A stretch of DNA of 36,728 bases, from positions 1 through 36,728 of the forward strand of contig BDSY01000079.1 of the NCBI GenBank assembly GCA_002897895.1, read 5' to 3'. The translations under genes and the position numbers were made by a program. Positions 9,670 through 16,838 of the stretch are shown piece after piece. The stretch comes from a bacterium BMS3Abin06. Its GTDB lineage: Bacteria > Nitrospirota > Thermodesulfovibrionia > UBA6902. The notes beneath the pieces are model-generated. The model made no database searches and had not been told where the DNA came from. It saw only the letters and a list, made by a program, of their open reading frames with translations. Each line of letters starts with the position of its first letter. The stretch's first letter is position 1.

Positions 9670-10257
9670 TTATTTTTTTATTGATTCTATTACTTCGTCA
9701 ACTATGCCGTAATCTTTGGCTTCCTGTCCGGACATGAAGTAATCTCTTTCCGTATCAACCTCTATTTTTTCAAGGGACCGGCCTGTGTGTTTTGAGAAGA
9801 TACCGTTAAGGGTATCTTTCATCTTCAAAATTTCTTTTGCATGAATTTCAATATCCGTTGCCGGCCCCTGGAACCCGCCCATGGGCTGGTGTATCATAAT
9901 GCGCGAGTGCGGAAGGACATACCGCTTCCCTTTTGCGCCTGCCGTAAGCAGCAGCGCCCCCATGCTTGCGGCCTGGCCCAGACAGTAAGTAGCAATCTCA
10001 GGCTTGATGTATTGCATGGTATCGTAAATGGCAAGGCCGGACGAAACAACACCGCCCGGTGAATTTATATAAATATGGATATCTTTTTCAGAGTCATCGG
10101 TCTGGAGAAACAGCAGCTGCGCTATGACGGTATTTGCCAGTATATCATCTATGGGACTGCCTATAAAGACAATCCTGTCTTTTAAAAGCCGGGAATATAT
10201 ATCATATGCCCTTTCAGACCTTCCGGTCTGCTCTATTACCATGGGAATCAAACTCAT
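9670..10257 (-). CDS. clpP: ATP-dependent Clp protease proteolytic subunit
   Basis: Self-compartmentalised serine protease. The 195-residue product shows the complete triad: Ser98 in GQAASMG, His123 in MIHQP and Asp172 in TERDYFM. The N-terminus ([33 protein letters not shown]) is that of standard ClpP without a long propeptide. AAGGAGAAAAT precedes the ATG. It is the middle gene of tig-clpP-clpX. Confidence 0.98.
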   Translation of the reverse strand: MSLIPMVIEQTGRSERAYDIYSRLLKDRIVFIGSPIDDILANTVIAQLLFLQTDDSEKDIHIYINSPGGVVSSGLAIYDTMQYIKPEIATYCLGQAASMGALLLTAGAKGKRYVLPHSRIMIHQPMGGFQGPATDIEIHAKEILKMKDTLNGIFSKHTGRSLEKIEVDTERDYFMSGQEAKDYGIVDEVIESIKK

Positions 10258-10329
10258 ATTTTCTCCTTATTTAAAGAAGTTAAAAGCCGGGAATGTAAAA
10301 AATGAATAGTTTTACTTAACTCTTAACTC

Positions 10330-11592
10330 TTATTGAATAGTCGACTTCTCTAATATAAACTCTAATACCTTATCCGCAAACAACCTGCTCTTTAATGCAT
10401 CCAGTGAGCCTTCCCTGACAGCATACAGCTTTGTCACCTCTTCGGGTTTGAGATTGTTACGGGCTGCAATTTCCCCGATTGCTTTTTTTATGTCCTCATC
10501 ACTGACTTCAATCTTCTCCTTTTTGCCGATGGCCTGAAGGAGGATTACGCTTTTCACATTCTCCTTTGCCTTTGCCTCGAATTCCTTTGCCAGTTCATCA
10601 TCCGGCCCGGCTTTTTCACCCTTCTTTATTGCATTCTGTTTTTCCTGGTCAATAAGGGATTCTATCTCCCCCTGCACCATGGAGGCAGGCAGATCAAACT
10701 CATGTCTCTTTATGAGTTCATCCAGGATATTTTTTTTATATTCGAGGTTTGTCCGGTCTTCTTTTTTCTCGCTTAGTTTCTCGCGGACATTTTTTCTCAG
10801 TTCATCCATATTGTCACAGCCCGCCTCTTTTGCAAACTCATCATCAAGCGGCGGAATGTTTTTCTTTTTGGTCTCTGTTATTGAAACCTTGCACAGGATT
10901 TCTTTTCCGGCAACAGTCTTATTCGGATTATCATCCTCAAATTTCAGCGTTACCTCCACGGATTCCCCTTTTTTCTTCCCGGTCAGGGCATCGCTGAACT
11001 CTTTGGGCATTGAATCAGAGCCCAGTACAAAAGGGAATTCCTTGTATGTTAATTCTTCCTTTAACTCGTCATTAATATATGCCTCGCTGTCCACGATTGC
11101 CATATCGCCTTCTTTCAGTTCGTCTTCTGTAACTGAATACAGGGCCTTGCTTTCCTGGAGAAACTTAATGGACTTTTCCACTTCATCATCTTCCACTGAA
11201 TGAGTCTTTTCCTTCAGGACAATGCCTTCATAATTCAAATCCCCTAACTCGGGTTTAATTTCTATTGTTACTGTAAATGAGAGCGGCTCCCCGGGTTTTA
11301 ATTCAAGTTTCTCATTTATATCAGGGTAACTGACAGGCTCCAGTTCTGTTTCCTTGATGGCCTTCATGTAAAACTCGGGAACTATCTTTTCCAGTACCTG
11401 GGCCTCAACATTTTTACCAAAGCGTTTTGTGAGAATAGCCTGCGGCACCTTGCCCGGCCTGAACCCCGGGATATTTGTAGTAGCCCTTATATTGTTGTAC
11501 AGAGTATCGGTCTCCGTCTTGATAACATCTGCCGGAACAATGATTGTAATCCTTCGTGCTACAGGTGATATTTCTTCTATTTTTTCGAGCAT
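10330..11592 (-). CDS. tig: Trigger factor
   Basis: Ribosome-associated chaperone and peptidyl-prolyl isomerase that receives nascent chains at the exit tunnel. The 420 residues contain the ribosome-docking signature GFRPGKVP (43-50), a central FKBP-like domain (EGDMAIVDSEAYINDE...), and the long helical C-terminal arms (RHEFDLPASMVQGEIESL...). The domain order and the tig-clpP-clpX gene order are standard. Length is slightly short of E. coli (432). A GAGG motif lies upstream of the ATG. Confidence 0.96.
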   Translation of the reverse strand: MLEKIEEISPVARRITIIVPADVIKTETDTLYNNIRATTNIPGFRPGKVPQAILTKRFGKNVEAQVLEKIVPEFYMKAIKETELEPVSYPDINEKLELKPGEPLSFTVTIEIKPELGDLNYEGIVLKEKTHSVEDDEVEKSIKFLQESKALYSVTEDELKEGDMAIVDSEAYINDELKEELTYKEFPFVLGSDSMPKEFSDALTGKKKGESVEVTLKFEDDNPNKTVAGKEILCKVSITETKKKNIPPLDDEFAKEAGCDNMDELRKNVREKLSEKKEDRTNLEYKKNILDELIKRHEFDLPASMVQGEIESLIDQEKQNAIKKGEKAGPDDELAKEFEAKAKENVKSVILLQAIGKKEKIEVSDEDIKKAIGEIAARNNLKPEEVTKLYAVREGSLDALKSRLFADKVLEFILEKSTIQ

Positions 11593-11627
11593 TTGTACCT
11601 CATTGAAAAATATTGATTTTGATTATA

Positions 11628-11657
11628 ATCTTAGAATTATACAAAATGATTTGTCAA
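11628..11657 (-). promoter_or_regulatory. Putative promoter of tig-clpP-clpX
   Basis: On the minus strand a perfect TTGACA (11652-11657) is followed after 18 bases by TAAGAT (11628-11633), 4 of 6 to the -10 consensus. It lies about 40 bases before the tig ATG. The divergent glycosyltransferase gene must have a separate promoter; a TATAAT at 11682-11687 on the plus strand lacks a well-spaced -35. Confidence 0.5.
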
Positions 11658-11762
11658 TAAACCCGGCTTGTTTAAATATATTATAATAATAACTTGTAAA
11701 ATTTGCTATAAGTCACCCGGCATATAATCTGAATACAGCAATATCGATAAGTTAATATTTCA

Positions 11763-12755
11763 ATGGAAAAATATATATCAATTATTATACCAAGCTACAA
11801 CAAGGCGGCAACTATCGGGAAATGTCTCGCTGCAGCTTTTTCTTCTGATTATAAAAATTTCGAGGTTATTGTTGTTGATGATTGTTCGGAAGACAATTCC
11901 GTTGAGATAATAAAGGGATTCCCCTGCAAATTGATCCGGCTTGAAACCCGTTCAGGGACTTCAAGGGCAAGAAACCTCGGCGCTCGGAACAGCAGCGGTG
12001 ATATTATTTTCTTCACGGATGCTGACTGCCTTCTTCAGGAAAATACCTTATCTATTGCAAACAGGATGTTAACCGCAACCGGCCCGGACGTTGTTATCGG
12101 CGGAACATACACAAAAATACCATATGACAGGAAATTTTTCAGCATCTTTCAGTCAGTATTTATCAATTACTCTGAAACCAGGAAAGTGGAAAATCCTGAT
12201 TATATCGCAGCCCATACAATGCTCATTGACGCAGAAACATTCAGAAAAAGCGGGGGGTTTCCCGAAGAATTTTTACCGATTATTGAAGATGTTGAATTCA
12301 GCCACAGGCTGCGAAGGAGAGGATATAAACTGCTCATGAATCCCGAAATTCAGGTTCAACACATATTTGACTTTTCTTTCCTGCGTTCAGTGTGCAATGC
12401 CTTCAGGAAAACTGCGTACTGGTGCATGTATTCCCTGCAAAACGGGGACTTATTAGCTGACTCCGGCACTGCCTCAATAGAGTTTAAAGCTAATGCAGGT
12501 TTATTTTTCCTGAGCCTCTTTCTCTTTGCCTTCTGGCTGGTTATACAAAAAAATTCACTTTTATATCCTGTGCCGGTGATATTTCTCTTCAGCGCTTTTA
12601 TCGGCAGGAAACTCTTAAAGGCCTTTTTTGAGGCCAGAGGCGCATTGTTTGCAGGACTGGCTTTTGCATACTACATAATGATTTATCCTGTTCCGGTCGG
12701 ATTAGGCACAATAACGGGAATGCTGAACTTTTTAGTGAAAAAGCAGCTAAAATAA
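11763..12755 (+). CDS. Family 2 glycosyltransferase with C-terminal membrane helices
   Basis: Transfers a sugar from a nucleotide-sugar donor; acceptor unknown. The GT-A fold is clear: SIIIPSYNKAATIGKCL at the N-terminus, VIVVDDCSEDNS (Asp39/Asp40) binding the nucleotide, the metal-binding DAD at 86-88 in IIFFTDADC, and a GGFPEEFLPIIEDVEFSHRLRRRGY acceptor segment with the ED catalytic-base region. After residue 240 two to three hydrophobic helices (FFLSLFLFAFWLVI, PVPVIFLFSAFIG, FAGLAFAYYIMIYP) anchor it in the inner membrane. No Shine-Dalgarno is obvious. The next ancestral gene downstream appears to be the radical SAM gene at 15723; the intervening cassette block may have separated the two. 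Confidence 0.88.
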   Translation: MEKYISIIIPSYNKAATIGKCLAAAFSSDYKNFEVIVVDDCSEDNSVEIIKGFPCKLIRLETRSGTSRARNLGARNSSGDIIFFTDADCLLQENTLSIANRMLTATGPDVVIGGTYTKIPYDRKFFSIFQSVFINYSETRKVENPDYIAAHTMLIDAETFRKSGGFPEEFLPIIEDVEFSHRLRRRGYKLLMNPEIQVQHIFDFSFLRSVCNAFRKTAYWCMYSLQNGDLLADSGTASIEFKANAGLFFLSLFLFAFWLVIQKNSLLYPVPVIFLFSAFIGRKLLKAFFEARGALFAGLAFAYYIMIYPVPVGLGTITGMLNFLVKKQLK

Positions 12756-12761
12756 TTGAAA

Positions 12762-12787
12762 CAGTTCACGGTTGACAGTTAACGGTT
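12762..12787. repeat. GTTCACGGTT-type repeat at left edge of the cassette block
   Basis: CAGTTCACGGTTGACAGTTA followed by ACGGTT is a short repeat also found inverted at 15675-15704 on the other side of the cassette block. It starts seven bases after the glycosyltransferase stop codon. Its last bases merge with the GTTATGC at 12785-12791 that I read as the first cassette boundary. Confidence 0.5.
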
Positions 12788-12814
12788 ATGCAAGACAAAA
12801 ACAAGGAGGTTGAA

Positions 12815-13000
12815 ATGGCACATAAGATAAGCTGTAAGTTCCATGAAACAATCCGCAATGAAAGAAAAATCTTGAGCGGCACTATATCGAGACCTGCCCC
12901 TATAATAAATCATGTATGTACTCATAACGAAACAAGAATATCTCTTTCCACAAAGGAATGCAACTCTGATGCTCCTTATTGTGTATATGAAAAAAATTAA
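12815..13000 (+). CDS. Small cysteine-containing protein of unknown function (cassette A)
   Basis: A 61-residue product starting MAHKISCKFHETIRNERK and ending CNSDAPYCVYEKN. The ATG at 12815 is preceded at ideal spacing by AAGGAGG (12803-12809), the best ribosome-binding site in this block, so I prefer it to the ATG at 12788. Four cysteines (one near residue 7, one mid-chain, two near the C-terminus) could bind metal, but no known finger pattern is evident. No signal peptide. It is the first ORF of cassette A, 42 bases before the PEP-CTERM gene. Function not recognised. Confidence 0.55.
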   Translation: MAHKISCKFHETIRNERKILSGTISRPAPIINHVCTHNETRISLSTKECNSDAPYCVYEKN

Positions 13001-13042
13001 TTTCTTGGCTATTGCAATATACAGCAAATATAGGGGGTTCAA

Positions 13043-13759
13043 TTGAAACTTTACGAATATTCTATATTAATCATCTCATTATTAATAGCAATAACTAGCT
13101 ACGCTAATTCTGCTCTTATTGATAATGGAGATGGAACTATTACTCAAATACGTAATGATAATTCAATGCTTATGTGGCTTCAGAATGCTAATTATTCTCA
13201 GACATCAGGATATGATGCAGATGGAGAAATGACATGGTATGAAGCATTGGCGTGGATTGGTACGCTTAATACTGCTAACCATCTTGGATATAATGACTGG
13301 AGATTGCCAGAAATTCTTCCATTAAATGGCAGTTATCATACGTGGTGTAATGGTGTATATGATGGTTCTTGCGATAAAGCAATGAATGTAACAAGCCCAA
13401 ATAGTGAATTAGCATATATGTTTTATGTTGAACTTGGTAATTTAGGAGCGGCCGATACATCAGGCAATAGTTATCCCTATGAGCAGTGGTTCACAAATGC
13501 TGGACCATTTAAAAATATTGTACGTGCAGATTATTGGTCGGGGACTACTTATACAGAATATGAAGCTTATGCAATGAATTTTAGTTTTTATGATGGTTAT
13601 CAAACTCCTTTTCCTAAAGGATGTTATTATACTTGTGCAGCATCGTGGGCAGTCCGTGATGTTGCTGTCATCCCCGAACCAATAAGCTCTATCCTCTTTA
13701 TTACTGGTGGAACACTTTTAGCAGGTAGAAGTTACTCGAAAAGAAAGATGAAGGCATAA
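13043..13759 (+). CDS. DUF1566-like secreted protein with PEP-CTERM sorting signal (cassette A)
   Basis: A 238-residue exported protein. It has a signal peptide (KLYEYSILIISLLIAITSYANS), a DUF1566/Lcl-like domain (LIDNGDGTITQIRNDNSMLMWLQNA..., MTWYEALAWIGTLN, YNDWRLPEI, DYWSGTTYTEYEAYAMNFS, SWAVRDV), and a C-terminal PEP-CTERM signal VIPEP-hydrophobic helix-SYSKRKMKA. The start is TTG at 13043, preceded by AGGGGG (13032-13037); no in-frame ATG fits. Codon use is visibly more AT-rich than in the flanking glycosyltransferase and radical SAM genes. The product should need an exosortase encoded elsewhere. Its stop codon overlaps the R'' box of the cassette's recombination site, as is usual for cassette genes. 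Confidence 0.82.
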   Translation: MKLYEYSILIISLLIAITSYANSALIDNGDGTITQIRNDNSMLMWLQNANYSQTSGYDADGEMTWYEALAWIGTLNTANHLGYNDWRLPEILPLNGSYHTWCNGVYDGSCDKAMNVTSPNSELAYMFYVELGNLGAADTSGNSYPYEQWFTNAGPFKNIVRADYWSGTTYTEYEAYAMNFSFYDGYQTPFPKGCYYTCAASWAVRDVAVIPEPISSILFITGGTLLAGRSYSKRKMKA

Positions 13760-13777
13760 CCTGACATTGTGTTATGT
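13754..13777 (+). other. Shortened attC-like site A
   Basis: R'' GCATAAC (13754-13760) and R' GTTATGT (13771-13777) are separated by only ten bases (CTGACATTGT). Normal attC sites are about 57-141 bases, so the L''/L' stem is missing and this looks like a deletion derivative. The boundary assignment rests on the matching cassette ends rather than on a full hairpin. Confidence 0.45.
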
Positions 13778-13823
13778 CAATTAATTTGAGATATTTCGTC
13801 ATTAGAAATAGGGGACAAGATAA

Positions 13824-14330
13824 ATGTTAAAAGATTATTATGATCGTGAAATAAAGCCATTAATAGATCGTTTTAAAAAATCTAACGGAGAAACTTTATA
13901 TCTTCAAGAACTCGTCTGGACTTTCATTGAATGGATTTCGATCAATTATAAAAGTGGAGCCGGGGATACGGCAAGAGATTTAATGGAACTAAAAAAGAAA
14001 GATATTGCATCTACTATTGAGCAGCCATACAATTTTCTTGAATCGATCGCGCGTAATTATAAAAGTGGTATCGGCAAGATAGCAAAGGAAATAGTATCTG
14101 AAGTCAATATGAAAAAGAATTACTATTCAAAGGATAAGTGTCCTTTTTGTGATGGCCCACTTATGGGCAGTATTAAAAAAGGTAGGCAATGCATTAATTG
14201 TGGTTTGGCTATACCTAAGGAGCAAAAGATTTATGACAAATTTTCAGATAATGGTGTTTCCCCTGATATAGACTGTGGTGAAAATCCTTCATGGGATAAT
14301 GTAGTTAAACTATATGAGGACATTGAATAA
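13824..14330 (+). CDS. Hypothetical protein with internal duplication and zinc ribbon (cassette B)
   Basis: A 168-residue, probably cytosolic protein of unknown function. Two related segments occur in its N-terminal half: FIEWISINYKSGAGDTARDL (34-53) and FLESIARNYKSGIGKIAKEI (71-90), which share F-(I/L)-E...NYKSG-G--A. A C-terminal zinc ribbon has Cys106/Cys109 (CPFC) and Cys123/Cys126 (CINC). There is no signal peptide. Only a weak GGGG precedes the ATG. It is the only gene of cassette B and ends eight bases before the R'' box of its attC, a typical cassette layout. No family recognised. Confidence 0.7.
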   Translation: MLKDYYDREIKPLIDRFKKSNGETLYLQELVWTFIEWISINYKSGAGDTARDLMELKKKDIASTIEQPYNFLESIARNYKSGIGKIAKEIVSEVNMKKNYYSKDKCPFCDGPLMGSIKKGRQCINCGLAIPKEQKIYDKFSDNGVSPDIDCGENPSWDNVVKLYEDIE

Positions 14331-14337
14331 GAAAATG

Positions 14338-14466
14338 ACATAACAGTATGTGCACCTAATGCAGACCAGCAGTGTCTTTTTGGATTTGCAAGGTTTGCTT
14401 GTTTCCAATCGTTTAATTTGCATGTTATTGTTCTTCATGGTCTGCATAGTATAGATATCGTTATAT
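14338..14466 (+). other. attC-like recombination site B (129 bp)
   Basis: R'' ACATAAC (14338-14344) and R' GTTATAT (14460-14466) bracket an imperfect palindrome. CTAATGCAGACCA near the left end pairs with TGGTCTGCATAG near the right end, leaving one unpaired A. Single extrahelical bases in the L'' arm are a hallmark of attC folding. Length is within the attC range. The central region has no gene. Confidence 0.7.
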
Positions 14467-14480
14467 TTTTAAATTAATCC

Positions 14481-15434
14481 ATGAAATTAGGCAACTTACC
14501 TTGGGATAAAGAGATACTAAGAAAGAATTATTTTCGTAACTTCACAAAAACACGTGAAGCAATTAAATGTCACCCAGGCTATGAAATATTTAATGATTTA
14601 GAGGCTATTAAATTATCTTTGAATATATTTAATGATTCTATATCAGATTTGTTAAGCTCGATCAGTAAGTTTAAAGCTGAATCAGCAAGCCCTGATTTTT
14701 GGAATCGCCCCCAGAGACCTTTTGTTGAAAGGCTTGAACTATCAATACAGAGAGGTGTTTTTTCATCAGCAATGTCTGCAATGGCACTAGTAGACCATTC
14801 AAGAAAGTTTTCCAAAAAGCATACGATACCAGATTATGATAATCAGATTAGTAAGTTTTTTATTAATAATGAAGAACATAGATTTATACATTCTTTGAGA
14901 ACTTATATAACTCATGTTAGAGTGACAGAGGCAAATTGGCAAATATCCCATTCAAAAGAAGGTAGGCTTGTTCAATTCTTATTAAGCAAAGAAGATTTAT
15001 TGAAGTATAAAAAGTGGAAGTCCCTTGCTAAGAAATTTATTCGACATAGTTCAGATGGTATTATTGTAGAAGCAGTTTTTGAGAAATATGCAATCAAAGT
15101 AAAAGAATTTCACTGTTGGCTTCATGATGCAATAATTCAAAAATATAGTAAAGACATATCTGATTATCTCAAATATAAAAAAATACTTGATCAGTTCGAT
15201 TCGTACAGTCATTGGAGTGTATTGATTCAGCAAGGTTTATTCCCTAAAAAATTAAATCCATATTTATATTTAAATAGATATCTGACTCCTCAAGAAATGA
15301 AAGATGTTTTAACATTGCCCCATCGCTCTAAACAACAAGTTGATAAAATAATTCAATTTGTTGATGAGTATAATGTATGTGATATGAAGCTGAGAAGATT
15401 GATTTATCAGTTGTTTGAAGTGAAGAAAACATAA
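14481..15434 (+). CDS. Hypothetical protein with HEPN-like Rx4H motif (cassette C)
   Basis: A 317-residue, soluble, largely helical, Lys-rich protein without recognised family. The segment EEHRFIHSLRTYITHVRV (131-148) contains Arg140-TYIT-His145, the R-x4-H pattern of HEPN ribonucleases, embedded in the 'LR-Y--H' helix context common to such domains. That is suggestive only, since short motifs arise by chance. There is no signal peptide or membrane helix. It is very AT-rich compared with the chromosome around it. It is the only gene of cassette C; its stop codon lies inside the R'' box (ACATAAC) of the next site. Confidence 0.7.
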   Translation: MKLGNLPWDKEILRKNYFRNFTKTREAIKCHPGYEIFNDLEAIKLSLNIFNDSISDLLSSISKFKAESASPDFWNRPQRPFVERLELSIQRGVFSSAMSAMALVDHSRKFSKKHTIPDYDNQISKFFINNEEHRFIHSLRTYITHVRVTEANWQISHSKEGRLVQFLLSKEDLLKYKKWKSLAKKFIRHSSDGIIVEAVFEKYAIKVKEFHCWLHDAIIQKYSKDISDYLKYKKILDQFDSYSHWSVLIQQGLFPKKLNPYLYLNRYLTPQEMKDVLTLPHRSKQQVDKIIQFVDEYNVCDMKLRRLIYQLFEVKKT

Positions 15435-15553
15435 CCATGCTGCTGCGAATGCGTGCCAGCGGTGACTGGTTGGGTTTTGTTTAGTTTTCGTTTGTAAACT
15501 GTTTTCTTGCATGTGTTTGTCTTTACTGGCACGCATCGCGGAGTTTGTTATTA
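15429..15553 (+). other. attC-like recombination site C (125 bp)
   Basis: R'' ACATAAC (15429-15435) and R' GTTATTA (15547-15553) flank a strong stem: GCGAATGCGTGCCAG (left) pairs with CTGGCACGCATCGC (right), leaving one extrahelical A. The R'' box is identical to that of site B. The stem arms are GC-rich although the cassettes are AT-rich. Confidence 0.75.
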
Positions 15554-15674
15554 GAAGAATATAAAAAGAGGTCAAGATATTGTCCGGCGGAAATGCAAAA
15601 GAACTCATTCAGAAATTGTTGAAGACTCGACTCTGCGAGAAGTCAATTTTCACGCGTTACATAACGCATTCAAG

Positions 15675-15704
15675 AACTGTGAACCGTAAACTGATAACTG
15701 TGAA
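15675..15704. repeat. GTTCACAGTT-type repeat at right edge of the cassette block
   Basis: AACTGTGAACCGTAAACTG followed by ATAACTGTGAAC resembles, in inverted orientation, the repeat at 12762-12787. The rest of 15554-15722 holds a short palindrome GCGTTACATAACGC (15655-15668) and no gene. Confidence 0.45.
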
Positions 15705-15722
15705 CAATTACCAATAACTGCT

Positions 15723-16805
15723 ATGCCTTATACCCCTTTTCGCCATGCAGGTTCTGTTATCCGGAAACGGAAACCCATTCAACTGACTTTTTTCCTGACC
15801 AGAAGATGTAATGCCCGGTGTGCTTTCTGTTTCTATATATCCGATAAAAATCTTTCAAAAGAAAACCGGCCCGAGCTGACCATTGATGAGATCAAAAAGA
15901 TAGCCGGGTCAACAGGAAACCTGCTTTGGCTGGCCTTCTCAGGAGGTGAGATATTCCTCAGGGACGACATAGTTGAAGTAACAGAGGTGTTTTATAAAAG
16001 GAACAAACCCGCCATAATTCTCTTTCCCACAAACGGCCTGCTCACTGATGTAATAAGAGAAAAAATCGAGGCAATCCTGAAACAGTGCAGAAACAGCACA
16101 ATAGCCGTAAAGCTGTCCCTCGACGGATTAGAGGAGATGCATGACTCTATAAGGGGAATTAAGGGCGGTTTCCGGAAAACCATGAGTACCTACAATGTCC
16201 TCGGGGAGCTGCTTTATAAATATCCGAATTTTGAACTCGGCATCAACACGGTTTTCTGTTCTGCAAACCAGGACAATATGGATGAAATTATTGAGTTTGT
16301 CAGCGGACTGGATAAGATCAGGACCCACACCGTATCGCTTATTCGGGGGGCGGTTTCAGATAAGACGCTTAAAGATATTGATGCCGGGAAATATCTGGAG
16401 ACTATCGATAAGCTGGCGGCAAACCTGAAAAAGAAGATATCCGGCACCTATCGTTTTAAGGGGGCAAAACTAAAGGCGGCACAGGACATATTACAGCGCC
16501 GCATGATCTATGAGACAATTATGCAGAAAAGGCAGTTGATCCCATGTTATGCGGGCAGGCTGAACGTTGTGCTCACTGAGACCGGTGAAGTTTATCCCTG
16601 CGAGTCGTTTACAATGAATCTCGGTAATGTAAGGGATAATGAATATGATATAAAAAAGATATTGAAAAAGAGTGAGAATCAAAATATAATAGACTCGATT
16701 CGGGATGCCGGGTGCTTTTGCACTCACGAATGTTATCTCATGACAAACATTCTGTTTAACCCTCGCCTGTATCCGAAACTTCTGAAAGAATATTTGCAGT
16801 TGTGA
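15723..16805 (+). CDS. Radical SAM/SPASM protein
   Basis: A 360-residue S-adenosylmethionine radical enzyme of unknown substrate. The cluster motif is Cys29-x3-Cys33-x2-Cys36 in RRCNARCAFCFY, followed by the GGE-type motif (AFSGGEIFLRDD) and SLDGLEEMHDSIRG. The C-terminal part has SPASM-like cysteines: IPCYAGRLNVVLTETGEVYPCESF and later CFCTHECY, consistent with an auxiliary Fe-S cluster. The family includes peptide-modifying and anaerobic-maturase-like enzymes; no precursor peptide is visible nearby. No clear Shine-Dalgarno. Codon use matches the core genome, not the cassettes just upstream. It may originally have adjoined the glycosyltransferase at 11763-12755. Confidence 0.88.
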   Translation: MPYTPFRHAGSVIRKRKPIQLTFFLTRRCNARCAFCFYISDKNLSKENRPELTIDEIKKIAGSTGNLLWLAFSGGEIFLRDDIVEVTEVFYKRNKPAIILFPTNGLLTDVIREKIEAILKQCRNSTIAVKLSLDGLEEMHDSIRGIKGGFRKTMSTYNVLGELLYKYPNFELGINTVFCSANQDNMDEIIEFVSGLDKIRTHTVSLIRGAVSDKTLKDIDAGKYLETIDKLAANLKKKISGTYRFKGAKLKAAQDILQRRMIYETIMQKRQLIPCYAGRLNVVLTETGEVYPCESFTMNLGNVRDNEYDIKKILKKSENQNIIDSIRDAGCFCTHECYLMTNILFNPRLYPKLLKEYLQL

Positions 16806-16838
16806 GAAAAAAAGAAGCTGAAAATAGCATGAAGTTTA

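Larger units (their letters stand above)
12785..15553 (+). mobile_element. Integron gene-cassette array without integrase (CALIN-like), three cassettes
   Basis: Three same-strand, AT-rich cassettes are bounded by GTT core sites. A circular cassette's own attC pairs its R'' box with the R' box made from its first bases, and this holds for all three. Cassette A begins G^TTATGC (12785) and ends with R'' GCATAAC (13754). Cassette B begins G^TTATGT (13771) and ends with R'' ACATAAC (14338). Cassette C begins G^TTATAT (14460) and ends with R'' ACATAAC (15429). The first two are exact reverse complements and the third has one mismatch. Two terminal sites have long palindromic stems with a single extrahelical A. 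No intI is present here. Confidence 0.75.

Noticed and set aside
13008-13022. TTGGCTATTGC upstream of the cassette PEP-CTERM gene as a sigma-54 promoter
   Set aside because: GG and GC are only about seven bases apart, not the required spacing, and no GTAAAG...CCGACA box lies upstream.
15655-15668. GCGTTACATAACGC palindrome as a further attC
   Set aside because: It contains ACATAAC but has no partner R' box at a plausible distance and no stem with extrahelical base; left unassigned.
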